Part shown: positions 33,281 to 41,713 of the stretch, one piece after another
Position numbering within the stretch: position 1 is the first letter of the stretch
Layout: every line of letters begins with the position of its first letter
Assembly (NCBI GenBank): GCA_019429275.1
Contig: JAHYJC010000014.1
Span: 1 to 64,000, forward strand
Direction of reading: 5' to 3'
Source: Lentimicrobium sp.
GTDB taxonomy: Bacteria; Bacteroidota; Bacteroidia; Bacteroidales; Lentimicrobiaceae
Length of the DNA: 64,000 bases
Position numbers and translations under genes: made by a program
The notes under the pieces: generated by a model
Told to the model about the DNA's origin: nothing
What the model saw: only the letters and a program-made list of their open reading frames with translations
Databases searched by the model: none

Positions 33281-34057
33281 ATGGCAGAAGGTAAAATACA
33301 ACTTACATTTCTGGGGACCGGTACTTCAATCGGGGTGCCGGTAATTGCCTGTAACTGCGAGGTTTGCAAATCAAATGATCCACGGGATAAGAGATTCAGA
33401 ACATCGGCAATGGTTAGTATCGACCAGCAGAATATTGTAATTGATTGTGGTCCGGATTTTCGTCTTCAAATGCTAAAACAAAAGGTTGAAGACATTGATG
33501 CTGTTGTTTTTACGCATGAACACCGCGACCACATAGCAGGCCTGGATGATGTCAGGGCATTCAACTATATCCTCAATAAAAACATCCCTATTTATGGGAC
33601 ACAGATTGTAATGGAAGCCATAAAAACAGAATTCCCTTACATATTCACCGAAACCAGGTTCTTTGGAGCTCCGCAGGTCACCACACACGAAATAGAAAAC
33701 AAAGAATTCAATATTGGCCAAACAAAGATTTTGCCAATTTCTGTGATGCACAACAAGCTGCCTGTTTTTGGATTCAGGATTGGAGCTTTATCCTACATTA
33801 CCGATGCAAGTTATTTGCCTGAAGAAGAAAAACACAAGGTTTACAATTCTAAGGTTTTGGTTTTAAATGCCCTCAGAAATTCTAAACACATCTCTCATTT
33901 TTCGCTTGCTGAGGCATTGAATTTGATCCAAGAACTAAAGCCTGAAAGAGCGTTTCTGACACACATAAGCCATTTCCTGGGATTGCATAAAGAGGTAGAG
34001 AAAAAATTGCCCGATAATGTAAGACTGGCGTATGATAACCTGATTGTTGAGATATGA
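33281..34057 (+). CDS. Metallo-beta-lactamase-fold hydrolase (PhnP-like)
   Basis: This 258-aa hydrolase has LTFLGTGTSIGVP at the N-terminus, the metal site THEHRDHIAGLDD (HxHxDH) and later histidines in VMHNKLPVFGF and LTHISHF. The Cys-containing ACNCEVCKS near residue 25 is typical of PhnP-like phosphodiesterases, in which it binds an extra zinc. It starts 12 nt after ribF. Substrate is unknown; in many Bacteroidota a gene of this kind lies next to housekeeping genes, so a role in hydrogenase biology is not implied. Confidence 0.8.
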   Translation: MAEGKIQLTFLGTGTSIGVPVIACNCEVCKSNDPRDKRFRTSAMVSIDQQNIVIDCGPDFRLQMLKQKVEDIDAVVFTHEHRDHIAGLDDVRAFNYILNKNIPIYGTQIVMEAIKTEFPYIFTETRFFGAPQVTTHEIENKEFNIGQTKILPISVMHNKLPVFGFRIGALSYITDASYLPEEEKHKVYNSKVLVLNALRNSKHISHFSLAEALNLIQELKPERAFLTHISHFLGLHKEVEKKLPDNVRLAYDNLIVEI

Positions 34058-34115
34058 TTATAAGTTACGGCCCTTAATTGATCGGGTTAAACTGGAAATA
34101 TCTGATTTTAATGAT

Positions 34116-34123
34116 TAACTTTG
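34116..34123 (+). promoter_or_regulatory. -7 promoter box of the hydG unit
   Basis: TAACTTTG (TAnnTTTG) lies 43 nt upstream of hydG in the only gap of size between rex and hydG, so hydG and the two small regulators may have their own transcript. Confidence 0.5.
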
Positions 34124-34166
34124 CAATATAACTTTTTTTTTCTAAAACTTTGATTATCAGTATATA

Positions 34167-35603
34167 ATGATTTTTACTCCTGAAAAATGCCGGGTTCCTG
34201 ACCAAAGAATGAAACCATTTATTGATCCGGATGAAATATGGGATATCATCAACACCACCAAATCCGATCATGAATCGGTTCTGGCTGTCATTGCCAAATC
34301 TCTGAGTAAACAAAGGCTTACCCTAAAGGAAACCGCAATACTTATTAATTCAACCGACCCTGAACTTATTGAAGAAATAAAAGAGGGTGCCAGAGAACTG
34401 AAAAAGCGGGTTTACGGAAACCGCATTGTGCTATTTGCCCCGCTTTATGTTGGTAACAAATGCACTAACAATTGTAAATATTGTGGTTTCAGGGCTTCAA
34501 ATAAAGAGGCTGTCAGAAAAACCCTGAGTGATGAAGAGCTTATTCATGAAGTAGAAGCACTTGAAGACAATGGCCAGAAAAGATTGATTCTTGTCTATGG
34601 CGAGCATCCTGAATATTCTGCCGATTATATTGCTCACACAGTCAGAACAGTTTACAGTGTAAAAAAAGGACCCGGAGAAATCAGAAGGGTCAACATTAAT
34701 GCAGCTCCGCTTGAAATAGAAGGATTTCGTAAAGTAAAGGAATCGGGCATTGGCACTTACCAGATATTTCAGGAGACCTATCATCCTGAAGCTTATAAAA
34801 ATTATCACCTTGGCGGACAGAAACGTAATTTTGAGTACCGGCTCACCGCCCTTGACAGGGCTCAGGAAGCAGGGATAGATGACGTAGGCGTTGGAGTCCT
34901 GTTTGGACTTTATGACTGGAGATACGAAGTGCTGGGCCTTATCAGACATACGAATCATCTCGAAGCCTGTTACCATGTCGGGCCACATACAATTTCGTTT
35001 CCCAGGATACAAAATGCATCAAAACTTGATCTGGGATCTGACTACACCGTGTCAGATGAAGAATTTGCAAGGCTTGTTGCCATTCTCAGGCTTGCAGTTC
35101 CTTACACCGGCATGATTCTTACAGCCCGAGAAAATCCGGCTTTGCGACATGAAGTTATCCAATTCGGGGTTTCGCAAATCGACGGCGGCACTAAACTCGA
35201 GCTTGGATCATATGCCGATTCTGTAAACGAGGAGCAAGACCTTAACAAAGAGCAATTTCAGATAAACGACAATCGTTCATTGAATGAAATAATAGAGGAA
35301 TTGCTTGAAAATGAATACCTGCCTTCGTTTTGCACTGCTTGCTACCGCCTTGGCAGAACCGGAGAACATTTTATGGAATTCTCAGTTCCCGGTTTTATCA
35401 AAAGATTTTGTTCTCCCAACGCCATGCTTACCCTGGCTGAATATCTGGAAGATTATGCTCCCCAAAAAACTAAAAAGAAAGGATGGGAAGTAATTGAAAA
35501 GAATCTTGAAGACCTTGAAAAGAAAACCGATCCAAAACATGTAAATGACCTAAGGTTGCGACTTCTGCGCATACAATCAGGCGAAAGAGATCTGTATTTT
35601 TAA
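34167..35603 (+). CDS. hydG: [FeFe]-hydrogenase H-cluster maturase HydG
   Basis: HydG is a radical-SAM tyrosine lyase that provides CO and CN for the H-cluster. The 478-aa product has the radical-SAM CX3CX2C motif at C99, C103, C106 (CTNNCKYC) and the C-terminal CX2CX22C auxiliary cluster site at C389, C392, C415 (FCTACYRLG... RFC). Internal family sequences VGVGVLFGLYDWRYE and GPHTISFPRIQ are present. The first Met gives a normal length; a later ATG at 34209 is possible. HydE and HydF, needed for the same pathway, are not in the window. Confidence 0.95.
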   Translation: MIFTPEKCRVPDQRMKPFIDPDEIWDIINTTKSDHESVLAVIAKSLSKQRLTLKETAILINSTDPELIEEIKEGARELKKRVYGNRIVLFAPLYVGNKCTNNCKYCGFRASNKEAVRKTLSDEELIHEVEALEDNGQKRLILVYGEHPEYSADYIAHTVRTVYSVKKGPGEIRRVNINAAPLEIEGFRKVKESGIGTYQIFQETYHPEAYKNYHLGGQKRNFEYRLTALDRAQEAGIDDVGVGVLFGLYDWRYEVLGLIRHTNHLEACYHVGPHTISFPRIQNASKLDLGSDYTVSDEEFARLVAILRLAVPYTGMILTARENPALRHEVIQFGVSQIDGGTKLELGSYADSVNEEQDLNKEQFQINDNRSLNEIIEELLENEYLPSFCTACYRLGRTGEHFMEFSVPGFIKRFCSPNAMLTLAEYLEDYAPQKTKKKGWEVIEKNLEDLEKKTDPKHVNDLRLRLLRIQSGERDLYF

Positions 35604-35630
35604 TTCATTAACTTGCTGTAAATAAGCACT

Positions 35631-35888
35631 ATGAAAGAAACAAGAATTCTTGGGCTATTGATAAGAGATCGTATTAAAGAAGCCGGAAGACTGCAACTTC
35701 TGCTTACCCGTAATGCCAATCTCATCAAAACAAGGCTGGGTTTTCACGAACTTAACCTGAACACCTGCAGCCGCGCCGGAGTGATTATTCTACAACTTAC
35801 AGGCAGTCCAAATGATTGGATAACCTTTGAAGAAGAGATTGCTCAGATAGAAGGTGTGGATATTCAGCATATGTCTTTCGTTTATTAG
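35631..35888 (+). CDS. TM1266-family putative iron-only hydrogenase regulator, copy 1
   Basis: This 85-aa ACT-like protein belongs to the family annotated as iron-only hydrogenase system regulator. It starts 27 nt after hydG. Family signs are the N-terminal ILGLLIRDR strand, the RLGFHEL segment and GVIILQLTGSPNDW. It is closely followed by a second copy. The molecular role of the family is unproven; ligand-binding regulation is inferred from the ACT-like fold. Confidence 0.82.
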   Translation: MKETRILGLLIRDRIKEAGRLQLLLTRNANLIKTRLGFHELNLNTCSRAGVIILQLTGSPNDWITFEEEIAQIEGVDIQHMSFVY

Positions 35889-35897
35889 AACTGAGTT

Positions 35898-36161
35898 ATG
35901 GCAATAGTTAGAATTATGGGTATAAATGTCAGCAACCGGAGTGAAGTTGCTGACAAGGTACAGAAAGTGCTTACCAATTACGGATGCTCAATAAGAACTC
36001 GCCTGGGGCTTAATGAAGCCGATGAAATTCACTACGGTTCAGGTGGACTGATAATCCTTGAACTGACCGGTGACGAAAAAGAATGGGAACTCATGCACAA
36101 AGACCTGGCCCTGATTGGTGATATTCAGGTTAACTTTATGGATTTTGAGAGAAATTTCTAG
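35898..36161 (+). CDS. TM1266-family putative iron-only hydrogenase regulator, copy 2
   Basis: This 87-aa paralogue of the preceding gene, 9 nt downstream, keeps the same frame of motifs (VRIMGINVSNR, SIRTRLGLNEA, GGLIILELTGDEKEW). The two share the RxRLGxxE and (L)IxLTG motifs but differ in most other residues, so they are an old duplication and may form a heterodimer. It closes the hydG unit; the next gene is convergent. Confidence 0.82.
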   Translation: MAIVRIMGINVSNRSEVADKVQKVLTNYGCSIRTRLGLNEADEIHYGSGGLIILELTGDEKEWELMHKDLALIGDIQVNFMDFERNF

Positions 36162-36199
36162 AAATCTGGGCTATAGGTTGCAAAACCGGAATTTAATTC

Positions 36200-37495
36200 T
36201 CAATTCCTACTTCCCCTTAAAATGGTTACAGCACCTTTATAGGTTTCATTTTTGAAATAGCCAAAGGTATTCAAACGGTAAAAGTAGGTTCCCTCGGGCA
36301 GATTGCCGCCATCCCAGTTGTTTTTATAATTATCGTTGTCATAAACTTTTCGGCCCGACCTGTTGAGTACAATTAGCTCAAGCCTGATGAATTCAAAGTT
36401 GATGGGTATATAATTGCTTCCACTGCTGCTGCCTCCGTCGTTAAATTTTGCAATGACAAATACATCATTGATATTATCTCCGTTCGGTGTAAATACATTG
36501 GGGATGAAAAGGCGGGCTTCGCTCACCGGAAGTGAATAAAGAATGGTAGTATCGCACCCCTGAAAACTCCTCACAGTCAATGAAACTATATATTCATCAA
36601 GGTCAGGAGTTGAAGCTGTTGAATAAACATGAATCGGATTCCTCTCCCTCGATCTTTCTGAACCATCGCCAAAATCCCAGATCCATTCAACAACATTCTG
36701 ATCTTCGGTAAATGAAAACTTAACTACAGGATTTTGAATATAGACCGTATCAGGCTCAAACTCCATATCAACCTTGGCCGACAGGAGCACTGATACGAGA
36801 AAGTTGGTATCCAATTCGCAACCATTCGCATCTTTTACCAGCAGGTTGTTTGTTACACCACAGGCACCTGTTAAAATACTGTCGAAGGGACTTGTTTCTG
36901 CATTCCAGAGATATTGATAAGGCTTAAGGCCTCCCGAAACAAAAGCTGCGATGTTGGCATTACACTGACCCGGACAAGTGGCATCTATTTCTTCAATTTC
37001 AACAAATAAAGAAGGAAATAAACTAACCTGAGCATTTACGTAGGAAGAGGTAATGGCTGCGCCGAAAGACGACCTGTAGTAACAAAGGGATTCATCCCAC
37101 TCAAGATTTCCTGGAATGGGAGAATTGTTTACCTTAAATATCAGGTCTACAAGCTTATCATTAAAAATTGAAACGGGATCAGCAGATTTCCATGCTAGTG
37201 TAACCTGGTTGTTCAGATTGGTGATGACAAATGTGCCTTGTTGAAACACAGGATTTATTTGCCTGAAGCTTAGATAACTTAAAGTTTGTATAGGAATATT
37301 CAGCGTCAGATAAATTGAATCTACATTCTGAAGATTGCTAACCCACACAGGAACAACATATTGAGAACCAGGACATAAAGTAGCACCGTCAATCCGGGTT
37401 TCGTTTTCCTGAGCCTTTAAGGAAACAAAGGCTAAAACAAGAAAAGATATAATTAAAAGTGTTTTTATTCTGAAGGGGAAATTTCTTCTCATCAT
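36200..37495 (-). CDS. Secreted PKD protein with T9SS type B (gliding-type) C-terminus
   Basis: This is a 431-aa exported protein. From the ATG pair at 37495 it has a signal peptide (RIKTLLIISFLVLAFVSLKAQ), a cohesin-like beta domain (about 35-160), a SprB-like repeat, a PKD domain (VEWIWDFGDGSERSRERNP) and a C-terminal gliding-motility-associated domain (FIPNVFTPNGDNINDVF, LPEGTYFYRL), which is the type B T9SS signal. An ATG 42 nt upstream is in frame but would place 14 extra residues before the signal. Function is probably cell-surface adhesion; substrate unknown. Confidence 0.85.
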   Translation of the reverse strand: MMRRNFPFRIKTLLIISFLVLAFVSLKAQENETRIDGATLCPGSQYVVPVWVSNLQNVDSIYLTLNIPIQTLSYLSFRQINPVFQQGTFVITNLNNQVTLAWKSADPVSIFNDKLVDLIFKVNNSPIPGNLEWDESLCYYRSSFGAAITSSYVNAQVSLFPSLFVEIEEIDATCPGQCNANIAAFVSGGLKPYQYLWNAETSPFDSILTGACGVTNNLLVKDANGCELDTNFLVSVLLSAKVDMEFEPDTVYIQNPVVKFSFTEDQNVVEWIWDFGDGSERSRERNPIHVYSTASTPDLDEYIVSLTVRSFQGCDTTILYSLPVSEARLFIPNVFTPNGDNINDVFVIAKFNDGGSSSGSNYIPINFEFIRLELIVLNRSGRKVYDNDNYKNNWDGGNLPEGTYFYRLNTFGYFKNETYKGAVTILRGSRN

Positions 37496-37626
37496 AATGT
37501 TAGGTGTCCGGTACCCGGACAATGTGGTTATCTTCAAATAACGGGCTAAGGTACTTAAATATTTATTTCAACAGCCTGATAACGCAAAAAACAGTGTTTT
37601 CGTGTGAGAGCGAATACAAAATCTCT

Positions 37627-38001
37627 TTAAAAATATCCGCCTGAAATCATCAGCAGGGTGCATTTATTATCAACCTTGATTCCTTGATTTTCAGCCAATT
37701 CAGCAAGTTCTTCATTTCTGGTCCCTGGATTGAAAATAAGCCTGACAGGTTTCAGGCTGAAAATGTAATCATAATACATGGGTTGATTCTGAGGTCCAAG
37801 ATATAATGTAACGGTATGAATACCCTCGAGATTAGGAAAACCTTTAAGAATTTTAACACCGGATACTAAACCTTCGCGAAGACCAATTGCCGAAACAGGG
37901 AAACCATTCTCAACAAGCTCGTTGATGCAGAGGTGTGAATACCTGGAAGGATTCAGGCTTGCTCCCAACACAAGGGTGTGCTTCTGGCTTTTAGGCGTCA
38001 T
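37627..38001 (-). CDS. CoA-binding domain protein
   Basis: This 124-aa Rossmann-like protein contains a CoA_binding domain almost alone: LVLGASLNPSRYSHLCINELVENG (nucleotide-binding turn), VTLYLGPQNQPMYY and FNPGTRNEELAELAENQGI. It is similar in size to YccU-type proteins, whose function is not well established. It stands alone between two leftward genes with no operon sign. Confidence 0.82.
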   Translation of the reverse strand: MTPKSQKHTLVLGASLNPSRYSHLCINELVENGFPVSAIGLREGLVSGVKILKGFPNLEGIHTVTLYLGPQNQPMYYDYIFSLKPVRLIFNPGTRNEELAELAENQGIKVDNKCTLLMISGGYF

Positions 38002-38138
38002 GAAAAACTAATTATCCGGCAAAGTTAAAAAGCCCTGAAATATCAGTGCCCATTTCTTTGCATATATTTGACAAAGGATGTTTTTTCCTGCTCTTGAATC
38101 GGCAATATAAAAAATCAAATTCCTTATGATATCAAAAC

Positions 38139-38810
38139 CTATACTTCCGAAAGCAGTGTATCCAGATTTTCAAACTTCTGACGATAATCTTCCATTGATG
38201 TTTCAATAATTTCGCGTGCCTCCTCTGCCCCATAGGTGTGTGTTATTTCACAATCCCGGGGTTCGCCGGGCAAATCTTTATAGGTAAGAAAGTAATGTTT
38301 CAACCTGTTGATGACCAATTTAGGCAATTGATCAATTTCAGAATATTCACCGTACAAAGCATCATTTTTGAGCACGGCTATAATCTTATCATCTGCCTGA
38401 TTACCATCAATCATCCTAAACCCACCAATCGGGATGGCCCTTACAAGAATATCGCCATGCGAAATGCTTTTTTCTGCTAAGATGCAAATATCCAATGGAT
38501 CTCCATCACCAACAATATCATTACGACCGGTTTTATTCGAGGCAAACTCTCCTATTTTTTTTGAACAAAGGGTTTGTGGAATAAAACCATATAAAGCCGG
38601 AAGCACATTTGAGTATTTCTGAGGACGGTCAATCTTCAGATATCCTGATATCTTATCTACTTCATATTTAACGGTATCGGTTGTCACCATCTCAACAAAG
38701 CAGGTAAGTACCTCGGGTGCGTCAGGTCCAATGTCAACTCCATGCCATGGATGCGATTTGTACCTCAGTCCCATCAATCTTCCAATAGGATCCATTAATC
38801 TGTTTGCCAT
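38139..38810 (-). CDS. ppa: Inorganic pyrophosphatase, family I
   Basis: This 223-aa enzyme hydrolyses pyrophosphate. The active-site sequence VGDGDPLDICILAEK (Asp ligands for Mg2+) and KYEVDK, YGFIPQT and KHYFLTYKD are in the family order. It is longer than the E. coli enzyme (about 175 aa), with an N-terminal extension as in many Bacteroidota members. A TACCTTTG -7 box is 38 nt upstream. Confidence 0.93.
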   Translation of the reverse strand: MANRLMDPIGRLMGLRYKSHPWHGVDIGPDAPEVLTCFVEMVTTDTVKYEVDKISGYLKIDRPQKYSNVLPALYGFIPQTLCSKKIGEFASNKTGRNDIVGDGDPLDICILAEKSISHGDILVRAIPIGGFRMIDGNQADDKIIAVLKNDALYGEYSEIDQLPKLVINRLKHYFLTYKDLPGEPRDCEITHTYGAEEAREIIETSMEDYRQKFENLDTLLSEV

Positions 38811-38847
38811 AATTTATTGCGTTTGTTGTTTCATCTATCTTAAAGTG

Positions 38848-38855
38848 CAAAGGTA
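38848..38855 (-). promoter_or_regulatory. -7 promoter box of ppa
   Basis: The minus strand reads TACCTTTG (TAnnTTTG) 38 nt before the pyrophosphatase start. Confidence 0.5.
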
Positions 38856-39023
38856 ACAGGCTTTGCGATTAATTGTTTAACAAAATAATAAAAAGTATAC
38901 CGCCATTTTGTCGTAAATATTTTTATATATCTGTCTTTTTGACATATATATGCAAACTTAACCGGTTGGCAAATCTTTTGATTACTAATTAAGTCAAAAT
39001 AATCCAAACAGGAGATAATAGTT

Positions 39024-41621
39024 ATGAATTTGAACAACTTCACCATAAAATCTCAGCAAGCCATTCAATCTGCCCAGGAGATTGCTTCCAAAAACCAGCA
39101 TCAGGCTGTCACTCCGGCGCATTTGCTTAAAGGGCTCATCATTTCAGATGATAACGTTTTACCCTTCCTTATGGGTAAATCGGGAGTAAATTTAAGCCTA
39201 ATCAACAAAACTCTTGATGCCATGTTTCTGAGCTTTCCCAAAGTATCGGGAGGTGAACAATATCTTGATCAAAATACAGGAAAAGTTTTTCAAAAAGCCA
39301 CAGAAATAGCAACTGGAATGGAAGATGAATATGTTTCTGTTGAGCATCTTTTGCTGGGATTGCTGGCTTCCGGCGGTCAGGTATCCGATATGCTTAAGCA
39401 GGCAGGACTTAACGAGAAAGATCTGAAATCAGCCATCAGGGATTTAAGGAGAGGTGCAAAAGTGAACTCGGCTTCTGCCGAGGATTCCTTTAATTCTCTT
39501 AACCGATATGCCCGCAATTTAAATGATCTTGCAAGAACAGGGAAACTTGATCCGGTGATAGGCAGGGATGAAGAAATAAGGCGTGTTCTGCAAATTCTCA
39601 CCCGCCGTACAAAAAACAATCCAATTCTTATTGGAGAGCCCGGAGTTGGAAAAACAGCCATTGCTGAAGGGCTGGCCTACAGAATCATCAATGGAGATGT
39701 GCCCGAGAATCTGAAATCGAAACAAATTTTTTCTCTTGACATCGGATCGCTGATTGCCGGCGCAAAATATAAAGGTGAATTTGAAGAGCGCCTGAAAAGT
39801 GTCGTTCGTGAAGTCATAGAATCAGAAGGAGAGGTGGTGCTTTTTATCGACGAAATTCACACCCTGGTTGGTGCAGGGGGTGGCGAAGGAGCCATGGATG
39901 CAGCCAATATATTGAAACCTGCTCTTGCCCGTGGCGAATTGCGCGCCATTGGAGCAACCACATTGAAAGAATATCAGAAATATTTCGAAAAAGACAAAGC
40001 CTTAGAACGCAGGTTTCAGATTGTTACTATTGACGAACCCGACACCCTGAGTGCCATCTCAATCTTACGGGGATTGAAGGAAAGATATGAAACCCACCAT
40101 CAGGTGCGAATCAAAGATGAAGCCATTATCAGTGCCGTAGAACTTTCGCAGCGATATATCAGTGAACGGTTCCTTCCCGATAAGGCGATTGACCTGATTG
40201 ATGAAGCTGCCGCCAGGCTTAGGCTGCAAATCAACTCTGTTCCCGAAGAGCTCGACGAAGTGGAACGCCACATCAAACAGCTTGAAATTGAAAGAGAGGC
40301 CTTCAAACGCGAAGGCGATGAAAAACACCTCAAATCCATCAGTGCAGAACTTGCCAATCTCACCGATAAACGAAACACCATAGCTGCCCGATGGAAAGCC
40401 GAAAAAAAGGTAGTTGATGGTATTCATCATAGTAAAAAAGAGATAGAACAGTATCGCTATGAAGCTGAAAGAGCAGAGCGTGAAGGCGATTATGGCCGCG
40501 TGGCTGAGCTTCGCTATGGATTGATCAAAAGTGCAGAACAAAAACTTGAAAGCCTTAAAAAAAAACTGGCCGAAATGCAAGCGGGTTCGGCACTGATAAA
40601 GGAAGAAGTCGGAGCCGAAGAAATAGCCGAAATTGTATCGCGCTGGACAGGAATTCCCGTTAACCGGATGTTGCAGACCGAAAGGGAAAAATTGCTTCAC
40701 CTCGAAGATGAGCTACACAAACGCGTTGTTGGGCAAGATCTGGCCATTGAAGCCATTTCAGATGCGATACGCCGCAGCCGGGCCGGGCTGCAGGACACCC
40801 GCCGGCCAATCGGATCATTCATCTTTTTGGGAACCACAGGGGTTGGAAAAACCGAACTGGCCAAAACGCTGGCAGAATTCCTGTTCAATGACGAAAATGC
40901 TATGGTACGCATTGATATGTCAGAATACCAGGAACGTCATTCGGTTTCAAGACTGATCGGAGCTCCTCCGGGGTATGTAGGTTACGATGAAGGCGGACAA
41001 CTGACCGAAAAAGTTAGACGCAAACCCTACTCCGTGGTTTTGCTGGATGAGATAGAGAAAGCCCATCCCGATGTGTTTAATATACTGCTTCAGGTGCTTG
41101 ACGAAGGCCGGCTTACCGACAATAAAGGCCGTACTGCCGATTTCAGGAATACCATAATCATTATGACCTCCAATCTGGGCTCACACATCATCAGCGAAAG
41201 AATGGAGTCTACCGGCAATAAAAATCATGAAATGGTATTTGAGCAAACCAGGGCTGAAGTTATGAACCTGCTGCGTAAAACCATAAGGCCCGAATTCCTC
41301 AACCGCATTGATGAGCTGATTATGTTTAAGCCATTAACTGAGGAAGAAATTTCAGATGTTGTCAGGTTGCAACTTAATTTATTGGTAAGTATGCTCAAAA
41401 ACAGCAACATAAGCCTCACATATACCAATGAGGCAGTCAAACTCATTGCATTCAATGGTTTTGATCCTCAATATGGAGCGCGACCGGTGAAGAGGGTGAT
41501 CCAACGACAGGTGTTGAATGAACTTTCCAAAAAAATATTAAGCGGAGATATCATTAAGGATAGTGCTATCCGCCTGGAAGCATCAGGAAAGGATCTTATT
41601 TTTCAAAATATTGTTAACTGA
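39024..41621 (+). CDS. clpB: ATP-dependent disaggregase ClpB
   Basis: This 865-aa hexameric chaperone rescues aggregated proteins with DnaK. Domains: N-domain (residues 1-145), AAA1 with GEPGVGKT near 206 and VLFIDEIHTLVGAG, the coiled-coil M domain (about 400-525), AAA2 with GTTGVGKT near 609 and arginine-rich RPEFLNRIDE, and a D2 small domain. AGGAG lies 9 nt before the ATG. It stands alone; no CIRCE-like inverted repeat is visible upstream. Confidence 0.96.
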   Translation: MNLNNFTIKSQQAIQSAQEIASKNQHQAVTPAHLLKGLIISDDNVLPFLMGKSGVNLSLINKTLDAMFLSFPKVSGGEQYLDQNTGKVFQKATEIATGMEDEYVSVEHLLLGLLASGGQVSDMLKQAGLNEKDLKSAIRDLRRGAKVNSASAEDSFNSLNRYARNLNDLARTGKLDPVIGRDEEIRRVLQILTRRTKNNPILIGEPGVGKTAIAEGLAYRIINGDVPENLKSKQIFSLDIGSLIAGAKYKGEFEERLKSVVREVIESEGEVVLFIDEIHTLVGAGGGEGAMDAANILKPALARGELRAIGATTLKEYQKYFEKDKALERRFQIVTIDEPDTLSAISILRGLKERYETHHQVRIKDEAIISAVELSQRYISERFLPDKAIDLIDEAAARLRLQINSVPEELDEVERHIKQLEIEREAFKREGDEKHLKSISAELANLTDKRNTIAARWKAEKKVVDGIHHSKKEIEQYRYEAERAEREGDYGRVAELRYGLIKSAEQKLESLKKKLAEMQAGSALIKEEVGAEEIAEIVSRWTGIPVNRMLQTEREKLLHLEDELHKRVVGQDLAIEAISDAIRRSRAGLQDTRRPIGSFIFLGTTGVGKTELAKTLAEFLFNDENAMVRIDMSEYQERHSVSRLIGAPPGYVGYDEGGQLTEKVRRKPYSVVLLDEIEKAHPDVFNILLQVLDEGRLTDNKGRTADFRNTIIIMTSNLGSHIISERMESTGNKNHEMVFEQTRAEVMNLLRKTIRPEFLNRIDELIMFKPLTEEEISDVVRLQLNLLVSMLKNSNISLTYTNEAVKLIAFNGFDPQYGARPVKRVIQRQVLNELSKKILSGDIIKDSAIRLEASGKDLIFQNIVN

Positions 41622-41687
41622 CGGGGTTATCTTTAACCAACAACACCTGGAATACAAATATTGAATCGAAAATTCAACCTATCTTCC

Positions 41688-41695
41688 TACTTTTG
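41688..41695 (+). promoter_or_regulatory. -7 promoter box of the AspT/YidE-type transporter
   Basis: TACTTTTG (TAnnTTTG) lies 18 nt before the transporter ATG, with TTGA about 23 nt upstream as a possible -33 element; the leader would be very short. Confidence 0.5.
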
Positions 41696-41713
41696 CATTT
41701 CATTGTATTCTAA

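Noticed and set aside
34497..35012. 171-codon ORF antisense to hydG
   Set aside because: It lies wholly within hydG and its product has no recognisable feature.
36162..36199. hydE and hydF
   Set aside because: These maturation genes were looked for next to hydG and elsewhere in the window, and none is present.
39060..40700. Long minus-strand ORFs inside clpB (211 codons and others)
   Set aside because: They are antisense shadows of a highly conserved gene with biased codon use.
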